Assembly (NCBI RefSeq): GCF_945957465.1
Contig: NZ_CAMFLC010000003.1
Coordinates: 1 to 64,000 of the forward strand
Reading direction: 5' to 3'
From: an uncultured Leifsonia sp.
GTDB lineage: Bacteria; Actinomycetota; Actinomycetes; Actinomycetales; Microbacteriaceae
Length of the DNA stretch: 64,000 nucleotides
This document shows positions 53,044-63,165 of this stretch, one piece after another. Every line of letters starts with the position of its first letter. Within the stretch, counting starts at the first letter, position 1. Position numbers and translations under genes: made by a program. The notes beneath the pieces are model-generated. The model ran no database searches. It was not told where the DNA came from and was given only the letters and a program-made list of their open reading frames with translations.

Positions 53044-53916
53044 TCAGGCGCGCTCGACACTCGTGCGCATCGTGAGGGAGGCGGCCTCCTGGTCGTAGTC
53101 GAGCTCGATGACGATCGCGGACAGTCCGGCGAGCGAGCGCAGGTGCGTGCCGCCGCACGGGATCTCGACGGCGCCGTCGGGAAGGTCGGCCCGCCAGCGG
53201 CGGCGCTCCCCCAGGCCGTCGCCGTCGCGCTCGATCGTGATGGCGATGCCGTCGCCGGCGGCGACCCACTGCGCGAGCAGTGCGTTCGCGGCGTCGGTCA
53301 CCCCGGCGAGCGCCGCCGGGAGTTCGGCCGCGGCGAAACCCTTCTTGCGCAGGCTCTTGCCGATGCGGTACTCGTCGAGCGAGCCGTCGGGGAGGATCCG
53401 CGAGGAGGCGATGGCGAGCTGGTCGAAGGCGGGCTTGCCGCGTCCGTCGACGGGGACCTCTTTGGTCCACAGCCCGGCGAGCGCGTCGTCGAGCGCGAGC
53501 GAGGCGAGGTGGCACGCGGTGTGTCCGCTCGACAGCGCGCGTCGGACCTCCGGTTCGACCTCCACCTCGACCGTGGTGCCCGGCGCGAACCGCGTGGCGT
53601 CGTCGACGAGGTGGCAGACGACGAACGCCCAGCCCGGCGTGCCGGTCCGCACCGGCGCGTCGCCGACGTGGAGGGTCGTGCCGTCGGTCGCGCCGACGAC
53701 GGCGGCGACGACGGCGACGACGTCACCGTCGACGCGGAGGAGACCGGTGTCGGCCGGCTGGTCGGGCCAGACCGGGTCCACGGGGTGGAACGCCGTCCGA
53801 TCCAGGACGACCGCCGTCCGTCCGTCGTCCAGGGGCTGGAGGTGCAGCACGGTTCCGGTGGAGGCGAGGTCGCCGTCGGGATAGGTGACGACGGTGTCGG
53901 CGGCGGGGAGGCTCAT
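53044..53916 (-). CDS. Alanyl-tRNA editing protein (AlaX-like)
   Basis: 290-residue metal-dependent hydrolase related to the editing domain of alanyl-tRNA synthetase, which clears mis-charged Ser- or Gly-tRNA. Metal-binding motifs are SGHTACHLASLAL (HxxxH) near residue 132 and EIPCGGTHLRSL near residue 252. The N-terminal part has the AlaRS-type barrel (VVLDRTAFHPVDPV). It is monocistronic on the minus strand, with a hairpin and the betaine transporter upstream. Confidence 0.9.
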   Translation of the reverse strand: MSLPAADTVVTYPDGDLASTGTVLHLQPLDDGRTAVVLDRTAFHPVDPVWPDQPADTGLLRVDGDVVAVVAAVVGATDGTTLHVGDAPVRTGTPGWAFVVCHLVDDATRFAPGTTVEVEVEPEVRRALSSGHTACHLASLALDDALAGLWTKEVPVDGRGKPAFDQLAIASSRILPDGSLDEYRIGKSLRKKGFAAAELPAALAGVTDAANALLAQWVAAGDGIAITIERDGDGLGERRRWRADLPDGAVEIPCGGTHLRSLAGLSAIVIELDYDQEAASLTMRTSVERA

Positions 53917-53977
53917 GCTGCCAGCCTACGGCCAGGCTGACGGCGACTCGGCGAACCTGCCGAAGGCACGGCAGGGT

Positions 53978-54027
53978 CGCCCTCCGCGCGCAGCGCAGCC
54001 TGTTCGACTGGCTGCGCCCGGAGGGCG
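53978..54027 (-). terminator. Two-tier hairpin after the betaine transporter genes
   Basis: CGCCCTCCG (53978-53986) pairs with CGGAGGGCG (54019-54027), and inside it GCGCAGCC pairs with GGCTGCGC around a 9-base loop. It starts 24 bases past the last stop of the betaine operon. No T-tract. Confidence 0.5.
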
Positions 54028-54051
54028 TCAGCGCGACCGGGTTAAGCGTCC

Positions 54052-54345
54052 TTACCGCGTCAGCGTTTCGACGTAGGACGAGTGCTCATCCATCCACTTC
54101 GCCACGATGCGGTCGTATTCGCTTGAGTCGGCGCCGCTGTTGAACATCGCGTTCTCGAGCGAGTAGAGCAGATCGGACTTCATCCGGAATTTCTTCACCC
54201 ACTTCGCGATCTGCGGCTGCTGCTTCGGGAAGTCCGCGCTCGCGATCGAGTGGATCGACTCGGCGGCGCCGAGCGTGCCCTTCGGGTCCTTCAGGTCTTT
54301 GAGGTCGAACTGGTCGTACGCCCAGTGCGGCCTCCAGAGCGTCAC
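54052..54345 (-). pseudogene. C-terminal fragment of the frameshifted betaine-binding domain
   Basis: 97 residues in a +1 frame continuing the OpuAC substrate-binding fold: LWRPHWAYDQFDLKDLKDP and IASADFPKQQPQIAKWVKK. A GTG at 54345 overlaps the upstream stop as GTGA, so it could be translated alone, but a binding lobe split here would not fold normally. The intact frame would continue the 54342-55784 protein to about 580 residues. Confidence 0.75.
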
Positions 54346-55784
54346 TGCGACGTTGTCGCCCTCTTCATGGCGCTCGACAGTTCGGCGAGCATCGCGGGGG
54401 TCGAGGACGTCACGAAGTCGAGCTTCTGGAGCCCGTACTGCGGGATGACCTTCTGCTGGACCGCCTCGGTGAGGCCTGCTCCCGGCTCGATGCCCACCAG
54501 CCGGTCGCCGAACGCCGAGGCGTGCGACGCGAGCTGGTCGAGGGAGTCGATGGGGGCATCCTTGTTCACCGCGATGGTGAGCTTCGCCTCATCGTTCCAG
54601 GCGCCGAGGTCGGTCAGGTGCGCACCGTAGGTCTTCATGTACTGCGCGTGCGTGGTCGGCAGCCAGCCGTCGAAGGCGATGTCGTAGTCGCCGGTGCTCA
54701 GGCCGGCGAAAGCGGGACCGGCGTCGGCGTACTCGAAGTCGACGGTGTACCCCTGCTTCTCGAGCACGTGCTTCCACAGGTACGAAGCCGCTTCGCCCTC
54801 CGGCCAGCCGTTGAACACGGCCACCTTCACGGTGCCCTTGTCGCCGCCGGCCGTGGAGGCCGCGGTCACGGCCGTGCCGCCGACCACGACGAGAAGGGCG
54901 GCGCCGAGCACGGCCAGGGCGCGTTTGGGCATCCGCGACCGCGCCCGGCCGGCTGCGGCGGTCAGCCGGTCGAGGATGATCGCCAGGATCACCACGGCGA
55001 CCCCCGCCTCGAAGCCGAGCCCGACATCGACGCGGCTGAGCGCCTGCACGATGTCACGGCCGAGGCCGCCGCCGCCGACCATGCCGGCGATCACGACCAT
55101 CGACAGGGAGAGCATGATCACCTGGTTGACGCCCGCCAGGATCGACGGCATCGCGAGCGGCAGCTGGATCTGGCGCAGGATGCGGCCGGGCGGGGAGCCG
55201 AACGCCCGGCCGGCCTCCACCAGCTCGCGGTCGACACCGCGGATGCCGAGCTCGGTGAGCCGCACGCCCGGAGCCATGGCGAACACGATCGTGGCGACCA
55301 TGCCCGGCACGACTCCGACGCGGAACAGGATGAGCGCCGGGATCAGGTACACGAACGCCGGCATCGTCTGCATGAAGTCGAGCACCGGCCGGATGACGGC
55401 CGACGCCGTCTTCGAGCGGGCGGCGAGGATACCGAGCGGAACGCTGAGCGCGACCGCGATGGCGGCCGAGACGAGCACCAGCGCGAGGGTGTCCATCGCG
55501 TTCGACCACTGGTCGATCCCGGCGATGAGCAGCAGCCCGACGACCGCCCCGGCACCGAAGACCCAGCCGCGCAACCAGACGCCGAGGATCGCGACGATGA
55601 GGATGACGCCCCAGAACGGCGGCGTCTGCAGCGCCCAGTCGACGCCGTCGTACATGCCCGTGAAGACGATGCGGATCGCGTCGAAGACTCCGCCGAAGGT
55701 CGTCGTCACGAAGTCGACGACGTGCGTCGCCGCGTCTCCGAGGGGGATGACCTTGGTGGTTCCGAATGTGTAGGCGGCGGTCAT
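54342..55784 (-). CDS. Glycine betaine/proline ABC transporter permease fused to substrate-binding domain (frameshifted)
   Basis: 480-residue OpuA-type fusion. The permease (about residues 45-280) has six or so helices and the EAGRAFGSPPGRILRQIQLP loop that contacts the ATPase. A helix near 285 leads to the OpuAC binding domain (FNGWPEGEAASYLW, then WLPTTHAQYMKTYGAHL). After SSAMK the frame ends prematurely; adding one G at about 54361-54366 (AAGAGG to AAGGAGG) restores SSAMKEGDNVAVTLWRP. It is either a real inactivating mutation or a base-call error. ATGA overlap with the ATPase gene. Confidence 0.85.
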   Translation of the reverse strand: MTAAYTFGTTKVIPLGDAATHVVDFVTTTFGGVFDAIRIVFTGMYDGVDWALQTPPFWGVILIVAILGVWLRGWVFGAGAVVGLLLIAGIDQWSNAMDTLALVLVSAAIAVALSVPLGILAARSKTASAVIRPVLDFMQTMPAFVYLIPALILFRVGVVPGMVATIVFAMAPGVRLTELGIRGVDRELVEAGRAFGSPPGRILRQIQLPLAMPSILAGVNQVIMLSLSMVVIAGMVGGGGLGRDIVQALSRVDVGLGFEAGVAVVILAIILDRLTAAAGRARSRMPKRALAVLGAALLVVVGGTAVTAASTAGGDKGTVKVAVFNGWPEGEAASYLWKHVLEKQGYTVDFEYADAGPAFAGLSTGDYDIAFDGWLPTTHAQYMKTYGAHLTDLGAWNDEAKLTIAVNKDAPIDSLDQLASHASAFGDRLVGIEPGAGLTEAVQQKVIPQYGLQKLDFVTSSTPAMLAELSSAMKRATTSQ

Positions 55785-57076
55785 GCGTGCACCTCCGTCT
55801 CGTCGTCCGCGGTCTCCCGCAGGGCCAGCGTCATCGCGTCCACCGGGACCGTCGCCGGGGGCTCGACCACCACCGGGATCTCCGTGGTGTCGCTGCTGAC
55901 GTTGCCGAGGGCCGCCAGCAGCGTCACGCGCGGGATGACCCCGAGCAGCCGGCGCCGGTCGTCGACGACCGCGAGCGGAAGGGCGCTGCCCACGGCGGGC
56001 TCGACCAGGTCGCTGAGCACCTCGTCACGGGACACCGTCGCGATGTCCTCGGTGATCGACTCGGTGAGGTCGGAGCGACCCTCCCGCACCTGCCGCATCA
56101 CGTCGCGATCGCGCACCGCCCCGAGCAGGCGCCGGCCCTGGCCCACCACGAAGGCGGCCGAGGTCTGGAGGTCGCGCATGGTGCGCATCGCCGCGCGCGG
56201 TCCGCCCGCGACGGTGACCAGCGCTCGCGCCGGCTCCATCACGCTCGCGGCCGTCAGCACGCGGGCGCGGTCGACGTCGTGAACGAAGCTCGCCACGTAG
56301 TCGTTGGCCGGGTCGGTGAGGATCTCCTCGGGCGTGCCGGTCTGAACGACGCGGCCGTCGCGCATCACGGCCACGCGGTCGCCGAGGAACATCGCCTCGT
56401 TGAGGTCGTGGGTGATGAACACGATGGTCTTGCCCAGCGAGCCCTGCAGTTCGAGCAGCTGCTCCTGCATCTCACGGCGGATCAGCGGGTCGAGCGCCGA
56501 GAACGCCTCGTCCATGAGCAGCACGTCGGTGTCGGCGGCCAGCGCCCGGCCGAGGCCGACCCGCTGCTGCATCCCGCCGGAGAGCTCGGACGGCAGCTTC
56601 TCGCCCCAGCCGCCGAGCCCGACCAGCTCGAGGATCTCGGTCGCACGGGAGCGCCGGTCCGCGGCGGGCATGCCCTGCACCTCCAGACCGTAGGCGATGT
56701 TGTCCAGCACTGTGCGGTGCGGCAGCAGCGCGAAATGCTGGAAGACCATCGAGATGTGCTTCCGGCGCACCTCGCGGAGACGCTTCGGCGGCAGCCCGGT
56801 GATCGTCGTGCCCATCACATCCACCTCACCGGCGGTCGGCTCCAGCAGCCCGTTCAGCAGTCGGATGAGCGTCGACTTGCCCGAGCCGGACAGCCCCATC
56901 ACGACGAAGATCTCGCCCCGCCGCACCGTCAGCCCCGCATCGATGACGGCGGCGGTCCCGAGACCGGTCACGTCGCTCCTCGTCGCCCCGTCCCGCAGAC
57001 GGCGAACCGCCTCGTGGGGCTTGCGTCCGAAGACCTTGAAGATGTTCCTCGCCTCGACGGCGATCGTGTCACTCAA
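55781..57076 (-). CDS. Glycine betaine/proline ABC transporter ATPase with CBS domains
   Basis: OpuAA/ProV-type ATPase of 431 residues that drives osmoprotectant uptake. Walker A GLSGSGKST, the Q-loop FQHFALLPHRTVLDN, signature LSGGMQQRVGLGRAL and Walker B LLMDEAFSALDP are present, and two CBS modules, the ionic-strength sensor in this family, fill residues about 280-400. TTG at 57076 was chosen because GGGAG lies 8 bases upstream and SDTIAVEARNIFKVFG is the usual beginning. Upstream readings lack support. Confidence 0.92.
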   Translation of the reverse strand: MSDTIAVEARNIFKVFGRKPHEAVRRLRDGATRSDVTGLGTAAVIDAGLTVRRGEIFVVMGLSGSGKSTLIRLLNGLLEPTAGEVDVMGTTITGLPPKRLREVRRKHISMVFQHFALLPHRTVLDNIAYGLEVQGMPAADRRSRATEILELVGLGGWGEKLPSELSGGMQQRVGLGRALAADTDVLLMDEAFSALDPLIRREMQEQLLELQGSLGKTIVFITHDLNEAMFLGDRVAVMRDGRVVQTGTPEEILTDPANDYVASFVHDVDRARVLTAASVMEPARALVTVAGGPRAAMRTMRDLQTSAAFVVGQGRRLLGAVRDRDVMRQVREGRSDLTESITEDIATVSRDEVLSDLVEPAVGSALPLAVVDDRRRLLGVIPRVTLLAALGNVSSDTTEIPVVVEPPATVPVDAMTLALRETADDETEVHA

Positions 57077-57437
57077 CTCTGTACTCCCAGGCGCACTCGC
57101 CTCCGCGAGGCACGCACAGTTGTTGCGCCCGGGCCGGAGGCGTGTGGCGACGGCAGCACGACTCGAGCGCGGACCATCCGCGCGAATCGCCATCGCCGGC
57201 GCGACCATCGGGGTGCGCCCACGCCAGCCGACCATACGATCCCACCGGGCCACCTGTGCGGCCACACGGCCCGGATCGCGGGCTGGTTCACCCGGTGCGC
57301 CATGCCGTTCGGCACGCCGGGGCGCCTTCGACGCTATCAGTGTTCTCGCAGCGATCGCGAATCGAGGGTGAGAACACCCTCATGATCCTCGCCTTCCCAC
57401 GCTTCCGCAGACGCGGACTTTCCGCCAGAGTTGGCGC
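57077..57437. other. 361-base divergent gap, opuA-type gene to DyP gene
   Basis: No protein-coding gene is supported here. It should hold both divergent promoters, but no strong -35/-10 pair is evident. The DyP-proximal half contains GTGTTCTC at 57340-57347 matching GAGAACAC at 57370-57377 in inverse orientation, and a compact hairpin at 57364-57381. Confidence 0.6.
57364..57381. promoter_or_regulatory. Inverted repeat upstream of the DyP gene
   Basis: GAGGGTGAGAACACCCTC has two perfect 7-base arms around AGAA, 57 bases before the DyP ATG. It could be an operator or a leader hairpin. Confidence 0.45.
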
Positions 57438-58406
57438 ATGGCGAACAGCACGGGCGATCACCCCTGGCAACGTGTCCCGATCGAGCCGCAGAGCGTGGAC
57501 GCGCCCTTGTCGCGCGCGGCCGTCTTCCTCGTCGTCAGCGTCGCCGGCACGTCGGAGGCGCTGGCGACCGTGCGCGACGTGGTGTCCGGGATCTCCGACC
57601 TCGTCAAGACCGTGGGCTTCCGCGACCTGAACGCGCACCTCTCGTGCAACATCGGCATCGGTGCGGAGTTCTGGGGGCGTCTGACCGACGTCGCCCTTCC
57701 GCAGGAGCTGCACCCGTTCGCCGAGGTGCACGGGCCCGTGCACACGGCGGTGTCGACACCTGGCGACCTACTGTTCCACATCCGGGCAGAGCGCGGAGAC
57801 TTCTGTTTCGAGTTCGAGCGCCAACTGCTCGACGCCCTCGGCGACGCGATCACGGTGGAGGACGAGGTCGAGGGGTTCCGCTACTTCGACGCCCGCGACC
57901 TCCTGGGCTTCGTGGACGGCACCGCGAACCCCACCGGGAAAGACATGGCGGACGCCGCCATCGTCGGCGACGAAGACCCGGCGCACGCCGGCGGCAGTTA
58001 CGTCGTCGTGCAGAAGTACCTTCACGACCTCGGCTCGTGGAACCGGCTCCCCGTGCCCTCGCAAGAGGGGGTGATCGGCCGCACGAAGGTCGAGAACATC
58101 GAGCTCGACGACGTCGAGCACGGCCAGAAGGCCCACAAGACGCTCACCACGATCACCGACGACGAGGGGGTCGAGCACGACATCCTGCGCGACAACATGC
58201 CGTTCGGGCGCCCGGGCCGGGGCGAATTCGGCACGTACTTCATCGGCTACTCACGGCGCCTGTGGGTGATCGAGAAGATGCTGGAGCGGATGTTCGTCGG
58301 TGACCCGGTCGGCAGTCACGACCGCATCCTCGACTTCTCGAGGGCGGTGACCGGCACGACGTTCTTCGTGCCGACACGCGGCTTCCTGGAGGGGCTCGCC
58401 GACTGA
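57438..58406 (+). CDS. Dye-decolorizing (DyP-type) heme peroxidase
   Basis: Heme peroxidase of 322 residues, length and style of the B-type DyPs, which often lack a Tat signal as here. GFVDGTANPTGKDM carries the distal catalytic Asp, and VQKYLHDLGSWNRLP with the later GRTKVENIELDDVEHGQKAH contains the expected His region; the distal Arg is in FGTYFIGYSRRLWVIEKM. Cytoplasmic or encapsulated location is possible, but no encapsulin gene is adjacent. The last 91 bases overlap the convergent EamA gene. Confidence 0.92.
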   Translation: MANSTGDHPWQRVPIEPQSVDAPLSRAAVFLVVSVAGTSEALATVRDVVSGISDLVKTVGFRDLNAHLSCNIGIGAEFWGRLTDVALPQELHPFAEVHGPVHTAVSTPGDLLFHIRAERGDFCFEFERQLLDALGDAITVEDEVEGFRYFDARDLLGFVDGTANPTGKDMADAAIVGDEDPAHAGGSYVVVQKYLHDLGSWNRLPVPSQEGVIGRTKVENIELDDVEHGQKAHKTLTTITDDEGVEHDILRDNMPFGRPGRGEFGTYFIGYSRRLWVIEKMLERMFVGDPVGSHDRILDFSRAVTGTTFFVPTRGFLEGLAD

Positions 58407-59266
58407 GCGCCGCCGGTCCGCCGGCTCCCACGGGTGGCCTGGCCGACCGCGATGCCGGCGAGCACCACGGCGAGCCCGACGAGTTGGCGCGCCGTGAGCG
58501 CCTCCCCCGCCACCAGAGCTCCCAGTGCGACGCCGGTCACCGGGTTCAACAGCCCGATGAGGCCGACCGCACCAGGACCGAGGCGCCGCATCCCTGCGAA
58601 CCAGGCGAGGTAGGCCGACGCGGTCGCGACGAGCGAGACGTACGCGAAGCCGGCGATCGCCGCGGGGGCCAGCACGGGAGGGGCGCCCTCGATCAGGATC
58701 GCGAACGGCACGACCAGGAGGCCGCCCGCGACCAGCTGCCACGCCGTCGAGGAGAGCACATCGACATCGCCCCACCGCGTCGCCAGCACATACCCGACCG
58801 CGGAGAGCAGCATGGCGGCGACGGCGGCCGCGAGCCCGAGCGGATCGACAGCCGCATCGCCCCCGGTGAGCATCACCGCGACACCGCCGACCCCCGCGAG
58901 CGCGCCGATCAGTGACAGGGCCCGTGGCCGCTGGCCCAGCAGCATCCAGCCGAATCCCATCAGGGCGAGGGGCGACGTCGCCATCACGGTGGAGGCGATG
59001 CCGGAGGGCAGCAGCTGCGCGACCGCATAGACGAGCACGAAGAAGCCGCCCGCGTTGAGCGCGCCGAGCAGGAGCGCGCGCCACCACCAGACGCCGCGCG
59101 GCCTCCGACGGGCCACTGCGAGCAGCAGCAGCCCCGCCGGGAGTGCGCGGAGCACCGCTCCCCACAGCGGTGCGTCGGGAAGCACGGCGCGCGTGACGAC
59201 GTAGGTGGAGCCCCAGGCGACGGGAGCGATGGCGGTGATGGCGAACCAGCGGAATTTACCTTCCAT
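58316..59266 (-). CDS. EamA/DMT-family transporter
   Basis: Drug/metabolite-type membrane transporter of 316 residues with about ten helices in two EamA repeats (starting FRWFAITAIAPVAWGSTYVV and again GLAAAVAAMLLSAVGYVLAT). The 35-residue hydrophilic tail is encoded antisense to the DyP 3' end. ATG at 59266 lies at the centre of a palindrome; an in-frame ATG seven codons earlier lies in a second palindrome. It is divergent from the MarR gene, which probably represses it. Confidence 0.87.
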   Translation of the reverse strand: MEGKFRWFAITAIAPVAWGSTYVVTRAVLPDAPLWGAVLRALPAGLLLLAVARRRPRGVWWWRALLLGALNAGGFFVLVYAVAQLLPSGIASTVMATSPLALMGFGWMLLGQRPRALSLIGALAGVGGVAVMLTGGDAAVDPLGLAAAVAAMLLSAVGYVLATRWGDVDVLSSTAWQLVAGGLLVVPFAILIEGAPPVLAPAAIAGFAYVSLVATASAYLAWFAGMRRLGPGAVGLIGLLNPVTGVALGALVAGEALTARQLVGLAVVLAGIAVGQATRGSRRTGGAQSASPSRKPRVGTKNVVPVTALEKSRMRS

Positions 59267-59295
59267 GGAAGGTAATATAGCTTCCATGGAAGGTA
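59256..59295. promoter_or_regulatory. Twin MarR operator palindromes
   Basis: TTACCTTCCATGGAAGGTAA (59256-59275) is a perfect 20-base palindrome, and TAGCTTCCATGGAAGGTA (59278-59295) is a near-identical second site. Their centres are 21 bases apart, two helical turns, placing bound dimers on the same face. They cover the start codons of both divergent genes. Confidence 0.8.
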
Positions 59296-59306
59296 TTGTG
59301 GGAGGC

Positions 59307-59804
59307 ATGACCTCCGTACCCGACCGCGTCGCCGGCATCCAGCAGGAGTGGCGGCGCGAGCGCCCCGACCTCGACCCCACGCCCCAGGGAGTGATCGGCC
59401 GCCTCCACCGTGTCGCGGCGCTGCTCACCGAGCAGCTCGTGACCGTCTACGCCCGCCACGGCCTGACCGAGGGCGACTTCGATGTGCTCGCCACCCTCCG
59501 CCGAGCCGGCGCACCGTACGAACGGACCCCGGGAGAGCTCGCCGATCACACGATGGTGACCAGCGGGGGCATGAGCAAACGCATCGACCGCCTCGAACAC
59601 GGCGGCCTCGTCTCACGCCGGGCATCCTCCTCCGACGGACGCAGCCGCGTGGTCGCACTCACACCCGAGGGGGTCGCCCGGATCGACGCCGCGGTCACCG
59701 AGCACTTCGCCAACGAACGACGACTGCTCGACGAGCTCTCCCCCGCTGACGCGCGCGCGCTGGAACGCATCCTCACCGGCTGGCTCGGCCGACTGGAGGG
59801 CTGA
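59307..59804 (+). CDS. MarR-family transcriptional regulator
   Basis: Winged-helix repressor of about 165 residues with RVAALLTEQLVTVYARHGLT, the recognition region TMVTSGGMSKRIDRLEHGGL and the wing VSRRASSSDGRSRVVALTPEG. ATG at 59307 is directly preceded by GGGAGGC; in-frame ATGs at 59286 and 59265 lie inside the operators and would add 7 or 14 residues. Divergent from EamA and probably autoregulated through the twin palindromes. Confidence 0.88.
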   Translation: MTSVPDRVAGIQQEWRRERPDLDPTPQGVIGRLHRVAALLTEQLVTVYARHGLTEGDFDVLATLRRAGAPYERTPGELADHTMVTSGGMSKRIDRLEHGGLVSRRASSSDGRSRVVALTPEGVARIDAAVTEHFANERRLLDELSPADARALERILTGWLGRLEG

Positions 59805-59888
59805 CACGGACCGTGACAGGCCGCCCCGATGCAACAGGCCGTCATCTTCGTGGCGACGAAGGACGCCGGCGAGGTACAAAAGGCCATC

Positions 59889-60170
59889 ATGTCGCGCATC
59901 TTCACGAGCAAGTTCAACCCGGGCCGCGCCCGCTGGGAGCTGGTGGTGAGTCCCCGCGGCGATGTCTACGCGTTCCCGCTGACGCTGCCGATCGCGCAGC
60001 GCCAGGTGCTCGGCGGACACAAGCGCTACCTCGTCGGCAAGGTCGCCAAGAAGCAGGAGACCTGGACGGCCACGGGGCCCTCCGGCCTGATCTACGGCAC
60101 GACCTTCCCGTCGCTGCCCTCGGCCCTGGAGGCGATCGCCGACGAGGTCGACCTCGCCCCCGTTCCGTAG
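59889..60170 (+). CDS. Small conserved-looking hypothetical protein
   Basis: 93-residue soluble protein from ATG 59889, with AAAAGG 5 bases upstream; ATG 59829 would add 20 residues without a clear ribosome-binding site. Basic middle section (GGHKRYLVGKVAKKQETW) and FTSKFNPGRARWELVVSPRG at the start. I do not recognise the family. It converges on sufU with a 7-base gap. Confidence 0.6.
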   Translation: MSRIFTSKFNPGRARWELVVSPRGDVYAFPLTLPIAQRQVLGGHKRYLVGKVAKKQETWTATGPSGLIYGTTFPSLPSALEAIADEVDLAPVP

Positions 60171-60177
60171 CCCGTGA

Positions 60178-62498
<2,321 letters not shown>

Positions 62499-62972
62499 CT
62501 ATTCGACGGCCGCCCGGGCGAGGTCGCGCAACTCGACGAGCCGAGCGGCCGCACCGCCACCGCCTCCCCGCACTGCGATGTGCTGCCGCGAGGGCGGGTT
62601 GAACGCGGCCTCCAGTGCCGAGCTGATCATCAACAGGTAGAACCGCAACAACCGGGAGGCGTCGGCCCGCAGGGGCTCCTGCTCCGGTTCGCAGGTCGTG
62701 CACTCGAGCCAGCGAGAGAGCTGGGTGAAGGCCACGCGCAGCCGCAGCCCCTGCCGCGCGTCGGCCGGCCCCAGCCGGTACCCGGCGGGCTGCAGGCCGG
62801 CAAGCCGCCCCTGGTCGCCCGCGAGCGCGCACCGCTCCAGGAGCGCCTCGGCGGCATCCAGGTGCGAGACGGCCTCCTCGAGCACGGCCAGCAGTGTCAG
62901 CGCACCGAGACCGTCTTCGGCCAGCGGGCCCGGGCCGGAGCCGGGGCCGCGAAGGCGGGCGAACCATCCCAT
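62499..62972 (-). CDS. Hypothetical protein
   Basis: 157 residues from ATG 62972 with a strong GGGGAGGTGA ribosome-binding site. Mostly helical and Leu/Ala-rich (LGALTLLAVLEEAVSHLDAA), with a CxxC-like pair in WLECTTCEPEQEP and a glycine run near residue 140. No signal peptide. The family is not recognised. Confidence 0.7.
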   Translation of the reverse strand: MGWFARLRGPGSGPGPLAEDGLGALTLLAVLEEAVSHLDAAEALLERCALAGDQGRLAGLQPAGYRLGPADARQGLRLRVAFTQLSRWLECTTCEPEQEPLRADASRLLRFYLLMISSALEAAFNPPSRQHIAVRGGGGGAAARLVELRDLARAAVE

Positions 62973-63165
62973 CGGGTCACCTCCCCACCGCTGAAGTGTG
63001 ACCGATTGTACGCCGCGCGGCCCGTGCCGGCAGAGCCCGTACACCTGGCCGGCGCTCGATGCAACGCCCTGGGCGCGAAGCGACCGGCCGCCTACGGTTC
63101 AGGGCGGCAGATCGCCCCATCGACCCACGCGCCCACCTGGGGGCGGATCGCAAGGAGGCTCCGAG

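Noticed and set aside
54052-54345. The 97-residue frame as an independent gene
   Set aside because: Its sequence continues the OpuAC domain of the preceding frame exactly; a frameshift is the simpler explanation.
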